A stretch of 64,000 nt of DNA from Wolfiporia cocos (taxonomy: Eukaryota; Basidiomycota; Agaricomycetes; Polyporales; Phaeolaceae): the NCBI GenBank assembly GCA_029448655.1, contig JACCLO010000013.1:620001-684000 (forward strand), written 5' to 3'. How positions within the stretch are numbered: the stretch's first letter is position 1; the number at the start of each line of letters is the position of its first letter. Below, in pieces: positions 1-11,524 of this stretch. The notes beneath the pieces are model-generated. The model made no database searches. It was given only the letters and a program-made list of their open reading frames with translations, and was not told the DNA's origin. The translations under genes and the position numbers were made by a program.

Positions 1-1555
1 GTGGCACTCGTTCATGCACTTTATGCGCCGAATGATTACAGTAAATCAGATTCTCGTGACTTCATTGAGTATACGAGAACGCCCTTTGTACACTCCGTGA
101 GGGGGCGAGATCATGACTGTCAAATTCTCGATGCACCTGGTAAGTGTATCCCAAGTCGCCCCTTTGCTCTCCTGACCACAAGAGGTTCCAGGAAAGTTTG
201 GACTGGATGAAATCGACTACAATCGGAGTATTCAATGCTCCGAATGTGATTGAAATATGGTGTCTACCGCATCCGCGAGCCTGATATATTTATAAATCGC
301 GCCTAGATCGGCCAATCTCTTGCATCAAAACATGCATGGCCAAGGTACGCGTATCATCACATGAACGTCCTTCAAAGTAGCCTCGGAGCCTTGGTCTAGT
401 TGTCTTCATAAACTCGGACACCTCGAGGCATGCGGGCATTGAGGCTGGACTATGTTGCATTGGTACATCCATCTCACATATGCACCTACACAGAAAGGTA
501 AGCTTGCGGCCGTGTTGCGACACGAGATCTGCATACGCGAGGGTTGCCCAACTATTTCGGCGTTCTAAACCGTTACTGCATAACCCTCCATGACATCAGC
601 CCACACTCGGAGCTCGACACTCTTCTGCAAGGGTCTGGCAGATTAGCGTCCGTACATCCACTTTGAGCCCCAACTGTGTCGTCTGATCCATCATCTGCCT
701 GCTACCCTGAGCCGCCTCATCGATGAATACCGCTTGGAGTGCACACGAGGCTATCGATCAACCTCGCTCGGGCTGCGCGCGACTCGTCGGATCCACAGAC
801 CACGCTTGCCCAGGAGGTGCTGGATCGCAATTCATCGTTGGCAGTCCGCGTCTTCGGTGGATTAGACTCGGGGCTAGCGCGGCTCGGGCGGTACAAGCAA
901 CGAGTGCTTCACCGCAGTACTAGTGCCGGGACATTACATTGATTGTTGAGTGGCCCCGAGGCAGTGAGCTTCACGATCTGTGAAGTGTGCAACTGTTCGC
1001 TCAGATTCGGATACGGGCCGTGATGGATCCCAATTCAACGGTGATTTCCATTGTACACATTACATATCGCTGAGTATTGCGATGTCCTCGTTCACTGTTC
1101 ATGACTTTCAGCTAGCAGTAAGCAAGTAATGCATGATTCTGTGTACCGCTAGAAGAGGACTTTGTTGCGCGGGTCTCCCGTCTTCTTTGCGTATATAACA
1201 CTTCTTCTGCATACAAAGGCCACGCGCCTGCACTCATAGCGGTGGGAAACCTCCTAGGTGAAAGAAACTTCCACGCCGGATGATACGCAACCCTCTTGGC
1301 GAGCCCGTTCTGTGATATTGTTCTTCCTCCTTCCTCCTGCAGATATTCAAGCGAAAATAACTTGCAAACTTGGCTCATATCACAGATTTTGGCCGATGCT
1401 GATGGCGATGCGCACAGCTGGCATTGCCTTCACAATATTTACGAGGGTCCCAAGTATCACGGTTACCTAATCTGGACGCCGGGAGGAGTCTGCCTGCCAC
1501 TGCCGCTTGCGCTCCTGCCACCACCCACGACGGACCGCTCACGCTCTGGACTTTG
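1..1555. other. Intergenic, no gene recognised
   Basis: Short open frames occur on both strands, but none shows a recognisable motif or a convincing splice structure. The right end is presumably the promoter and 5' leader of the RING gene that starts at 1556. The left end may hold part of a gene cut by the window edge, but I cannot support that. Confidence 0.4.
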
Positions 1556-4500
1556 ATGCTCATAGTCCACCCCGCCTCTACGTGCGACGTATGTCTCGAC
1601 CCGTACTCCTGGGAGGCACCGGGCAATTGCCCGCACGCGATTGCCTGCGGACATGTCTTCTGCCTGAAGTGCGTACGAAGACTCAATTGTCTGACAGACC
1701 ATGAACATCTCGGACATGCAGTTGCCTGCGCTCGCTCGACCCGAGCCTCTGCCCGCTCTGCCGCAAAGCGTTCGACCCCAGCCGCATCAAGAAGCTACAC
1801 ATTGACCGGTACACGCCCACTGACTCACAGGGTATGCCTATTGTTGGACGCACGGAGGAAGATGAGCTACTCCATCGCATTGCGCTCTTCTTCGGGGATA
1901 GTGCCTCTGATGAGGATGTGAATGAGGTGCTGGAAGAAGTCCGTGAGTGGCTCGCGTCTCACACGCCTGGTGCAGTAAGTATTCGTCTTGTCTCGCGAAT
2001 GATGAATCAGGCGGCTCTCTGAGGAAGACTGGGGAATCGTTAAGTGCGTTCATGCGCCAGGTGCTCTGTTTTGTTGTATAATTTCACGCGCAAGGGTCGC
2101 TCGCATGTAGCATCACGGGTGACATGGCCTGCGAACTACATGACTGCTCAGGCGCTCATGATCGAATTCGGGCTGCGGGGGCTGAATTGCTGTCTGAACA
2201 CCATCAGACAAATAGAGACACAGAAAATGCATGACGAGCTATCCTTGCAGCTTCAGTCTTCCTCTGAAGAGTCTCCATCATCTTTCTCAGATTGTTTTGT
2301 TCATGGCGTATTTATGTCAAGCATCCAACGTGGTCTTTCATTCTGGCTGCTAGCATAGGACGTTGCAGTCTACCGCCGACGCGCTTCATCGACACAGGGT
2401 CCTGCAGCAAGATTGCCGCACAGACAAGGCAATCATCGAGAACATGCGGATAGACCATAGCCGCCGTCTTCGCATCAAGGACAGTGACTTAGAGACCGCG
2501 CATGCGGTGGAGCAGAATTTGCTCCAGAAAATACACGAAATTGAGGACAAGCACAAAGAGTGAGGTCTTTCCTCGATATTCATTTATCACATTGACAAAC
2601 GCTTTGACAGGGAGGTATGTCTTGGAATTTCATTTCCATTGCCTCTGGTTAAATTACAGGTGATAGCTCGAGCAAGCTAAAGCCGAGATCGAAGCCTTGC
2701 GCATTGCACAATCTAGACAGCCCCCTCCAACAATCATGAACGCTCCTCCGTCAAATCCTGACTTTACGCGCTCCCTCAGCATGCCAAATCCCCTTCCCCA
2801 ACCGCCACAGCCCATCTCGCTCGACCGCCTGGCGCCATTCACTGTGCCAGCAGGGGCACCTTCCTCAACTCGCCCGACATCCGCCCCCAGGAGTGCGCGT
2901 ACGCATTCGAGACACAGCTCCGTGCACGTACCGAGACCTATCTTCTCGCAATCCGAGGAAGATCCTAATATTCTGCGCAGGGACAGACACCTGGTGCCAC
3001 CGCTACTCGTCCCGGGTGCGCCGCCCCACGAGAAGGTCGTCCCGTCCCCTGTGCCGCCTCCTGAGCAACATGCAAACGAGAACTACCCCAATCCGCCCGG
3101 TCGGTATCCGTGGTTCGCGTCGCCGAGATCGAGATCCCCATTCAGGTTTCCGCCGCTTGAGCCTGCAAACGGAAACGGCAACGGCGCACCCTTGCAGAGC
3201 AATGCTGGCTTTTCATACCAGTACGGACAGTTTCCGGACGGAACGTACGCTTGGTATGCGATCCCTCCTTCGGGGACTGCTGCGCCTCCCGCAACACAGG
3301 AGGCAAGACGCGGATCATCCTCTGCAGCCTCCGCGCACACAGTCAACGCGCCGCAGCCTCAAGCATCCTCTGCGAACTCGATGCGCTCAACACATCCGCC
3401 GCAGACATCCTCCGGGCATTCCGTGCGCTCGGTGCGCGTACACCATGCCCGAACAGCATCAGCAAACTCCGTGCACTCAGCACATGCACCGCACGGCGGC
3501 TTGGCCGTGGATCTGGGTGTACAGCTCGAAACCCACAGTCCTATCATTGAGGAGACTCCCAACGCTCTGCGTATCCATGGTGCCGACGATCGTCCCGACT
3601 CTGCAAATGCTGGAGGAAGGCACCAAGAATATGCACGACAGTCGCCAGAACATTTAGCGTCTCCGCCAGCCTTCCTATTTCCTGGATCGATCATGCAGGC
3701 CACGTCTGCACCAGATCCGAACGCTGGATCTGGTCTCGGGGATATCTCACTGCTCAATCGCCCACCGGCGACGCCTCGGGACCGTCGACCGTCAAACCGG
3801 TCAGGACACCGAGACATCATGGATTTACTCCGCAACAACTCGGTTCCCCAGGTCACCCAGCCCTCTCCCGCCTCCACATGGGGCACGGTCGACTCCGCAC
3901 GCAACTCGACCAATTCTAGCATTGGAGACCTTGGTCTAACTGGGCTTCCCGGGGACGTGCCTGTAGATGCCGATACCGAGAGCGAGAGCGAAGACGATGA
4001 CAACGACAGTGATAGCGATACGAATGAGGGGGACCGTACCTTTGTCACTCCGAGGAGGCAACCGTTGGCCTATGGGCGCCCCGAGCAGGAACACACCGCT
4101 GAGCAGCCTCGTTACGAAGCGGCGCCGTCGGACCTGGGGCTCTTTGGTCTCTCCGACTTTGATAGCGCTGCTTTCGACAGTGTTGCTGCCCCCGGCCCCC
4201 AGGTCATCAGGGGACAGCAAGGGCTGCAGATACTGGCTGATTCTCTCATGCAATTAGCCGTCCGCGATAATGCGCAGTCGCCAGAGCGGCGTTCGACTCG
4301 CTCGTCGGCGTCCCGTTCTAGGGACGAGGCGGATCACGACGCTGGGAGGCAAGCTGGTGTTACGCTATTCAGTCCACGTCCACAATCAGGGGAGTCTGAA
4401 TGGGCGGAACCCTCCCTGTGGCCGTTGGGCCGAAGTGGTTCGTCTCGTAGGTTGTATACAGGCGATGCCAATGAATCCGAACGGGCTTCTACTTACTCAG

Positions 4501-4907
4501 GCGGAGAGAACGATCGTGCGGGACGATCTGGGCGGTCACGCGATAGTCGACGACAATCGACTATACCAGAAGATGCAGTGATTCCGCCATTCCCATACCC
4601 CTCGGATAGCTCCAGGTCAAGACGGCCGTCCACAGGATCCCGAGTCTCCTTCCGTAACCCACCGCACGAGACGATTCCTGTTACGACATCTGCTAGGTCA
4701 TCGGTTAGTAGCCGACCAAGGACGGCTTCGGGCGTAGACGCAAATGGTTTCCTACCTGCACCGGGACAAGACTCCCTAATGCTGTCGTTCAGTCCCCCTT
4801 CCCATACACCTTCCTTCGCGGTGCGTGGTCGTGGGGAAGGCTCTAACATTCATGCACCGGCCCCGCGGTCGGTAAACAGCCGACACAATAATATGTTTAG
4901 GTGGTGA
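1556..4907 (+). CDS. RING-finger / coiled-coil protein (putative E3 ubiquitin ligase), paralog 1
   Basis: The spliced N-terminus begins MLIVHPASTCDVCLDPY and completes a C3HC4 RING with CGHVFC, then C-x10-CPLC. The first intron (1669-1721) lies inside the RING between its C-x-H-x2-C part and the next cysteine. Exon 2 starts at 1722. Exon joints between about 1965 and 2369 are uncertain. A coiled-coil exon (2369-2559) is followed by a 4-nt exon (2611-2614), needed to keep frame, and a long last exon (2667-4907). That exon encodes a Ser/Pro-rich, probably disordered tail with an acidic patch (TESESEDDDNDSDSD). RING proteins of this type usually transfer ubiquitin from an E2; no substrate can be inferred. 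A gene with the same layout lies at 17060-18612. The ATG at 1556 is chosen because that paralog also starts about ten residues before the first RING cysteine. Confidence 0.82.
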
Positions 4908-5170
4908 GGTCCGAGACGAGGATAGGATATTTATCGATTACGCCCCACGATCTACGTTATTTCTTGCGATGATCTACTTATATGCCTTGCTATTATATCG
5001 TCTGAGAATTTCGGTTCGGGATACCTGCGCCTCGAAAGATACGATACCAACTGTGTTATAACGGCTCCGCTTTGTGATAGAACTACAATTTAGCACAGCG
5101 TTGGTGTCACGACAACGCGGTGATCTCTAGGATCAGGGACGCTGAGATAGTTGTCAGAAAGTCCTTCACG

Positions 5171-7453
5171 TTACTGGTCTGATGGCGTGAGGACATCTGG
5201 ATAGAGCTCCACGGGATTGAACCCGTGCTGACTTTCCCAATCAGCCAGGAAGTCTTGCAGAGAGGTGGTAGCCTCGATGCGTGCTTCTAAGAGGGGTCGT
5301 ATGATCCGAGATGAGGATGGAGTAGCAGGGCATGCATAATCGATGTCATGCACTGCGTTCTCATCGCGAACAGAACCGTTGTGGTTATGAGATGCTTGCC
5401 CGATGAGCTCAGGATTCTGACGGTGCTTGACGTATGGGTTAATAGGTGGGCGTGGCGGTGTTTCGTACAGCACGAGTTCTTCCGGTGTAAGATCCGTCGA
5501 AGTAGGAGATAACAACCCTGTCACGACCTTCCATGAAGTTATCAACCGTCTCATCCTGTGACGCATAAGTGAGGCTTCGTTACTTCGGCGGCAACGACGA
5601 TGACTTACTGCGTGAGATTGCCTAAGGCAGCTCGCTTCTATGAGCGATGACCAGGACACGGAGCGGATCCTGATTTGTACACTTACTATGAATTAGAACG
5701 TTATGCCACTTGGACATGAGCACCACAGTCCCACAGACTAGAGATGCAACAACGAGGCTGGACTTGATGCTGCTAGGAATAGACGTCATGGAATGGCTTA
5801 AGGGGAGCAAAATATCAAATTCCGCTGTTGTGTGTGCCATTTCCTTGAGTTTGCCGAGAATTTTGCTACTTAGCAAGAAGCGCGCGATCGCTCTTCCTGC
5901 TAAGGCATACATGGTGCCGGCACCGATCCCACCAAAGATCGCTTTGAATTGCGCGTGGGTCTCTTCTTCGTGAGCAGTCGCAAGAAAGCGTTTTGCCGAA
6001 CCAGCAAGAATGTAAGCTGGGATATGCAGGACAAATGGCGGGAAGAAGACCAGGAAGCGCGGATGGAGCAGTGTGATGACAATCTGTCGCACAACAGACA
6101 TGACTGCTTGACCGATGGTAGGGGGTTCAGAATCGAGGGGATCAGGTAGAATGGCCATCAGTGAGGAGTGAGAAATAGACGTGTAATACAAGAGGGAATA
6201 GTATTTGAGGAGGGCACGCTTCGCACTTCGTTGAGAGGGTGTGTCGCTCGAATTCGTGAACATATCTATGAGACTATATAGCGCTCAGTTGGGTTTTAGG
6301 ATAGTAATTGAGGGACAGTTACATACAATTGTGTGACAATGACGATTTGCCTTGCTGGTATATTTCGCTCATCGTCCCAAATGATGTCCCTTGCCATCCG
6401 CGCGGCGTGTAGTGTGTCCCTGCCAAAGGTCAATGTAGGATGACTCAGATTTCGCCCGTGGTATCTACCTACCAGTCAGGTGCATTGATCGTCAGCTGCA
6501 CCATGCGTTTCTCTATGGTATCTGTCAATGCTCTGACCACGGATCGATCCGAGCCGCCTCCTGCGATGTATTCCTCTGCAGCAGTAGCGATATTTATCGG
6601 CGCTCCCCACCTATACCACTTTAGCCGTTCGTCCGAATCCTCTGATCACGGCTGATGACAAGCGTACCTTACACACATCTGTCATGGAGCATATAGTTAG
6701 CATATATGCGCCCCTGCGGTCTGTTCATTTCGCTCACCCTGCTTTGATACTGGGATTTATCAGTGTGCACTATTCCCACGGGAATGATAACCAGATCTTT
6801 AGGTCGTGTGCCATTGTCGGTGTTGTGTCGCTGCCATCGGATATACTCTAACGCTGCCAAGGCTGCGCCTTCTTTGACTTGCATGATCTGAGGCATCGTA
6901 TAGCTCGTGCCTTCTGGGAAAACACCTATCACGTCTCCAGAATCCAGCGCGCGGAACGTCTCTGCAAAGAGTGTTTCTCGTAGCGAGGAGCTACCATTGT
7001 TCTCGGGAGCCGCGGCATTTGCAGCGCCATCAGGATTGCGGTGAACGGGAATCGCCCCGGATGAGAGAAGGATCGCCCGTGCCAGCGGGTTTTTGAAGAG
7101 CGAGGACTTCGCCCAGAAGCAGAGAGGTCTCCGGTGCGGTATGGTAACCGCTAATGGCTGTTCAATGCGGACAGACACCGACCCGACACTTACGACCTAC
7201 CAAGCGTGGCAATATCCAGAAGCTCATTATGGTGACACGCGACGCTGTACGATGAGGGAAGTCAGTGAGTGAGGCGCATAATGCGCCATTGCCGCCGCGT
7301 TGAACGCTAGGATAGGAGTGCACTCTAGACATACACGATAAGAGGCCCATCTTGTGGCACATTTTCAATCCCATCGACATGAACCTCGGAGTAAAACATG
7401 AGAGCCCAGTCCGAGAACTTGCGTAGAGTGCGATAAACAAGCCTCAGCCCCAT
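5171..7453 (-). CDS. Glycerol-3-phosphate / DHAP O-acyltransferase, Gpt2/Sct1 type
   Basis: This enzyme would make lysophosphatidic acid from glycerol-3-phosphate or DHAP and acyl-CoA at the ER, the first step of glycerolipid synthesis. Predicted exons: 7453-7335, 7244-7201, 7150-6738, 6678-6668 (11 nt), 6610-6473, 6419-6327, 6273-5687 and a last exon ending at 5171. All junctions keep frame. The spliced protein starts MGLRLVYRTLRKFSDWAL. It shows the acyltransferase block ACHHNELLDIATL (an HHNELLD form of HX4D), then GAIPVHR, VFPEGTSYT and the family phrase HTDKSQYQSR. A hydrophobic stretch (FLVFFPPFVLHIPAYILAG) and the EEETHAQFKA segment match the C-terminal half of fungal family members. 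The last exon may begin at 5574 or 5637; both keep frame, giving about 602 or 623 residues. The TTG-led extension upstream of 7453 is not used because it lacks an ATG. Confidence 0.88.
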
Positions 7454-7798
7454 TCTGCGCGCAGAGCTCCGCTCAGACAGCGGGATAGCTGGAAGAACGT
7501 AGCGAAACGGGTTCAAGAAATTCGAACGGGGCGGGCAGGCGTGACGGAATCATGTCACCCGACTTGATGTCGCACACCCATTTGCGGTCACAAACCTGCC
7601 AGATTCATAGATTGCGTAACAACACAACACGAAGTTCAAACATCCAACGCAGTATGAAACACAGATGCAACGACCACGGGGCAGGTCTTTGCACAAGCCA
7701 AAGAACCCGATGCGTGTCGAGCGGCGACCATTGATCATTGACAATGCATGATATACATGACAACGACACAAAATTTTGCTCCAGACCCGGTAGAGGGA
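7454..7798. other. Intergenic between the acyltransferase and S14
   Basis: Both neighbours are on the minus strand, so this stretch is the 3' region of the S14 gene and the promoter and leader of the acyltransferase. I see no further gene in it. Confidence 0.5.
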
Positions 7799-8469
7799 TC
7801 AGAGACGGCGACCACGGCGACCACCCTGTTGATGAGTCAATACCAGAAAAGATAGGGGAGGACTATCAATTTGCTAACCTTGCGACGGGTAGAGTCGGTG
7901 GGGATGGGGGTCACATCCTCAATGCGGCCAATGCGCATGCCGGCACGGGCAAGCGCACGGAGGGCACTCTGGGCACCAGGGCCGGGGGTCTTAGTGCCGG
8001 TTCCACCGGTCGCACGGAGCTTGACGTGAAGGGCGGTAATACCGATCTCACGGCAGCGAGCAGCGACATCCTGGGCAGCCAACATGGCAGCGTAGGGCGA
8101 CGACTCGTCACGGTCGGCCTTGACTTTCATGCCACCTATGCGTCGAGATTCGCATTCTGGACTTACAAGAAGTTTAATGCATTTACGCACCGGTGACACG
8201 GGAGATCGTCTCCTTGCCGGAGAGATCAGTGACATGGACGAAAGTGTCGTTGAACGAGGCGTAGATGTGCGCGACACCGAAGACCAGCTCTCCCTCCGCA
8301 ACCTGAGGACCGAGAGACACGGTGTTCTCCTCCCTGGGCGCCTTGACCTTCTTGGGGGGCTGTAAACCGCATCCGACCGTCAGCGAATCCATCCACCGTG
8401 ACCCGCAGCAAGACAACCACACAGCAGCGAGCTACGGGTGCCGGAAGTGCATAATGGCATACACACCAT
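7799..8469 (-). CDS. RPS14: 40S ribosomal protein S14 (uS11)
   Basis: S14 is a small-subunit protein on the platform near the mRNA exit. Predicted exons are 8469-8467 (only the ATG), 8359-8191, 8135-7879 and 7825-7799. They sum to 456 nt, or 151 residues, the usual eukaryotic length. The product starts [20 protein letters not shown]. It contains [20 protein letters not shown] and [20 protein letters not shown], and ends with the basic tail [11 protein letters not shown], all hallmarks of uS11. The first intron begins with the base after the start codon (ATG then gtgtgt), so nearly the whole protein is encoded downstream of it. The last exon encodes only GGRRGRRL plus the stop. The start is fixed by the conserved N-terminus. 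Confidence 0.96.
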
Positions 8470-9292
8470 CTTGTCAGAGTGCTGGGTGTCTTGAGGGGAT
8501 TGGGTGTGAGGTGGACGACAATTCCACGGGCGGCGGGCGACGGGCGGGCGCGACCGTCACATGGTAACGCGCACTGTGACGCTCGTGACACCTCGCGTTT
8601 CACTTTCATCTGCACCCCTATCGCTCAAGTCCTCATCCTCACAAAATAATTTCTTTTCATCGTGGATTGCTCTTGCAGAGCCCTGGACTTGGCTTCTCTC
8701 TTTAGATATTGCTCAGCTGGTGGCTGTGTCCGGGCAAATGTCTCCACTGTTCCACCGCTTGGTCCACCCGTATCGCTCGGGTCAACCTGATATGTGGCTG
8801 TGGCAAACTACGAACTTCCGAATACTACCAGTCGGCGTACTTGATAATCTTGAAAAGCCGATAGTGACCGATCGAAGCATCATATGAGGCTCTGGGGCAA
8901 TGGTATGCTGTTCCAAGCCTGGACCAGAACTAGCTGCCAGTGCTTTGACCTAGCACCCTGAACGAGACATGCGCGGAGCTGTCTATTATCGTCCAAGCGA
9001 CAGAAGTATCTCTTAAGCAATGCAAGAGGTGTTTCGGTCCCTACTTATGGTGACATGCCACTATTTGGGCTAGCTGTGCCTCGTGCATCAGTCCACCGCT
9101 TGCCGCTCTTCTTCCTCCATGCAGTACACTCTGGATGCCTGCTTGCAATGCCACCGCCGCTTGAACTGCAGACAGCAGCCGAGGAAACGCTGCGATAAGA
9201 TCCATCACGCAGTCATCTGATTGCGACGGATTTGTCTTGCACTCCTCGTTTCCCGGAGCTCGATCGGTCTTCACCACCGCACCGCTATAGCC
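8470..9292. other. Intergenic, divergent promoters
   Basis: This lies between the S14 start (minus strand) and the small HTH gene (plus strand), so it should carry two divergent promoters. Pyrimidine-rich stretches are visible near the S14 side. I see no further coding sequence. Confidence 0.5.
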
Positions 9293-9300
9293 TATATAAA
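9293..9300 (+). promoter_or_regulatory. TATA box of the small HTH gene
   Basis: TATATAAA starts 90 bp before the ATG at 9383. The second RING gene has a similar box about 89 bp before its ATG. Position and sequence suit a core promoter element; there is no experimental support. Confidence 0.5.
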
Positions 9301-9382
9301 CACCCAGCTCCGTGACCTGGTGCCTCCAGCCCTCCCCATCTCCAGCCCTCTCCATCACCTCCACCTGACCTCTTCCATAAAC

Positions 9383-9777
9383 ATGGCCCCTAACCCGCAG
9401 TGCTCTGCTCTCGCTGCAGCTAAGGACAAGAAGGGTGCGTTCGCTGCACTCATAGCTTTCGAGACCATCGCGGACTGAGCCTCCACTCCTCGCAACCAGG
9501 TCTGTCCTACAGCCAGATCGCGAGCCAGATCGGCATCTCGGAGCAGCGTGTCGTCGACAGTGCGTCTCCCCTCCACTGGCATCGCTGCGATATCATATTG
9601 ACCCGACATTGCAAAGTCTGCACCGGCGCTGCAGTAGCCACGACGGGCGAGTTCAACTCGCTTGCCACTGTGCTCGACATCAAGACTCCTGTACGTCTTT
9701 GCTTGATTGGGCACTATTCTCATTGCTCATGATTGGCCTTACAGCCTCCTCATGACTCCGCTCATGCCCAGGTATGA
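9383..9777 (+). CDS. Small helix-turn-helix protein, cyanase N-domain-like
   Basis: Four exons (9383-9434, 9500-9559, 9617-9690, 9745-9777) join in frame into a 72-residue protein. It starts MAPNPQCSALAAAKDKKG, continues LSYSQIASQIGISEQRVVD, and ends TPPPHDSAHAQV. The QIASQIGISEQRVVDICTG stretch has the spacing of a lambda-repressor-like helix-turn-helix. The layout (KKG, then HTH, then a second helix pair ending TVLDI) resembles the N-terminal domain of fungal cyanases. The cyanase catalytic domain is absent, so cyanate-degrading activity is not expected. The ATG is supported by the upstream TATA box and by all splice phases fitting. Function is unknown. DNA binding is possible, but the cyanase N-domain serves mainly for oligomerisation. 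Confidence 0.65.
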
Positions 9778-10478
9778 GCAGGGAACGGTATTACATATAG
9801 CGTACTGTCAACTGTATTTGTATCTCGAGAAGCTGATTTCCTGAACGTGTCCCACAACTGTCAATCTATCAAATTCATCGCCTTACATGTTTCAATTCTG
9901 CGTCTGAGGGAGTGTTGGGCTCGCCCTGTTAATAGCGCAATCAAGACCGTGCACTGCGCGCGATGCATGACGCGATGAGCAGTCCCCACGTGAAAACTGT
10001 AGATCCAATCATACTGGATTCATTTCTAAATACAAATGCTGTTCTACGCGATCTCGCGTGGTGAGAACCTCATAATCTTGGCCTTTGTACGGGACAGTAC
10101 GTAGACGCATCGAGTCTTCGTAAGTCGGGCTACGAAGTGGTGGGAGAGGCTATGAACTGTTCACGTTCAAACGTTCGAACTTCACGCATTATGACCATCA
10201 ACGATGTGAATCACGTGACAGCCACTCGGCTCGGCGGCAAGCTAAGCGCTGCAGCGCCGATTCCGGAAATCCTTCCTGCTGTTCACAGTCACGAGCTTAG
10301 TACGCACCTAGCGCCCACACTCCTTGTGCATTATTGATACTTGCCTATAGAGGAGCGAATGGTTCAACACGACACAAGCGACGCAAAAACAAAGTGATAT
10401 TCGACAGAAACGCCGTTCTGTCGTTGAGTGCATCGTGGTACTAGTATCTCAGGAATGCTAGATCACTATTGGTAGTCG
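9778..10478. other. Intergenic, nothing recognised
   Basis: This lies between the small HTH gene and the F-box gene. A 66-codon open frame near 10137-10337 has no motif and no support. The right part should contain the F-box gene promoter. Confidence 0.4.
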
Positions 10479-11524
10479 ATGCCATCCGCAATGTTCATAG
10501 TCGCACTCCCAACCGAGTTACTCCGCGAGATCGTATGGCTCTACGTCTTCGACACTTGCTTGTCAGACAAGGACGCGGATACTCAGACGTTGCTTACAAA
10601 ACCGCCATGGGTGCTCATAGAGCCTTTGACCGTAGCCTCGCAGAGGATTCGACCCCTTACACTGGAAGCGTGGTTTCAAACTTTCACCGTAAGGCGGCCA
10701 GATCGGTTGCTCAATCTCGACGCAATCCCCCAAGTGACAACTTGGGCAAGGTGCGTGTAATAGCTCTCACCGGTACACTTATGTTGTCTCAACATGTCCA
10801 TACAATCAGGCAAGTTCATTGTATAGACTCAGATCGAGCACTCCATCACGACGATCCTCCTTGGAATCTCTGCAACTTTGGACACATTACCAAGCTGCGT
10901 CTCGACGTCGATCCTATTGATTTCGAGTATCGCGTGCGGTTCCTGAACGTTCCTCCCACGCTCCATGAGCTGCAGCTGTGCAACCATCCTGAGCTATCAC
11001 CGCGTGTCGTAAAGGATATCGCGCGGGTCTTCCCTGAGTTGCGAGTACTCAAGCTGTCACAGAGCACTGTTTGGTGCGGCCTCTGCTATACATGCAATGT
11101 GCCGTCATTTAAGGCTCAACCTCCATCACCGCTCATATACACGAATGGAAACGGGCTACCCGTAAGCTTATCAACACTGTAGGTGGCGTTAAACTGACAC
11201 GGCGTGCCATTCGTCGAGATACATTACAACTCCGCATGGTCATCTCTCAAACACTTGCATACCGTGCAGCTGACATTGGGCTATGATCTTGATGGAGAGA
11301 CGAGCGTCGACGAAGAAAATAAAAATATCTGGTGCGGTGAATGCGACCAGTGCATGTCCCGTATGTATCTAGATGAAGATTTCCGGATGGAATGGGTGCA
11401 CAAGAAGACATCGGTACTGTCAAAACCTCCCTCCTTGCGGCGTGTAGAGTGGCGCTTCAAGTACCTCGATCTGCCTGTAGAGACTGTAGAGGCTATACTC
11501 GACGAAGCGTATGAAAACGAATAG
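10479..11524 (+). CDS. F-box-type protein, putative SCF adaptor
   Basis: Three exons (10479-10750, 10810-11161, 11219-11524) join in frame to 309 residues. The N-terminus MPSAMFIVALPTELLREIVW has the LP-x-E-L-L-x-E-I pattern of an F-box. The remainder has leucine-spaced segments such as HITKLRLDVD, LHELQLCNHPEL and FPELRVLKLSQS, typical of the degenerate repeats after many basidiomycete F-boxes. Cysteine pairs (WCGLCYTC and WCGECDQC) lie on either side of the second intron and could bind metal. F-box proteins bring substrates to SCF ubiquitin ligases through Skp1; no substrate can be named. Large lineage-specific F-box families are common in Agaricomycetes. The third-exon acceptor (11218) is chosen to avoid an upstream in-frame stop. 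Confidence 0.65.

Noticed and set aside
3359..4048. Minus-strand open frame of 229 codons opposite the first RING gene
   Set aside because: It is antisense to the Ser-rich tail of the RING protein; composition (Ser/Arg codons) keeps it open and no domain is seen.
7454..7516. TTG-led N-terminal extension of the acyltransferase
   Set aside because: No ATG in frame and a stop just upstream; the ATG at 7453 fits the family N-terminus.
9383..9777. Full cyanase gene
   Set aside because: No catalytic C-terminal domain was found after 9777; only the N-domain-like part is present.
10469..10750. Alternative frame at the start of the F-box gene
   Set aside because: The F-box motif is in the other frame, and the intron at 10751-10809 links it to the downstream part.
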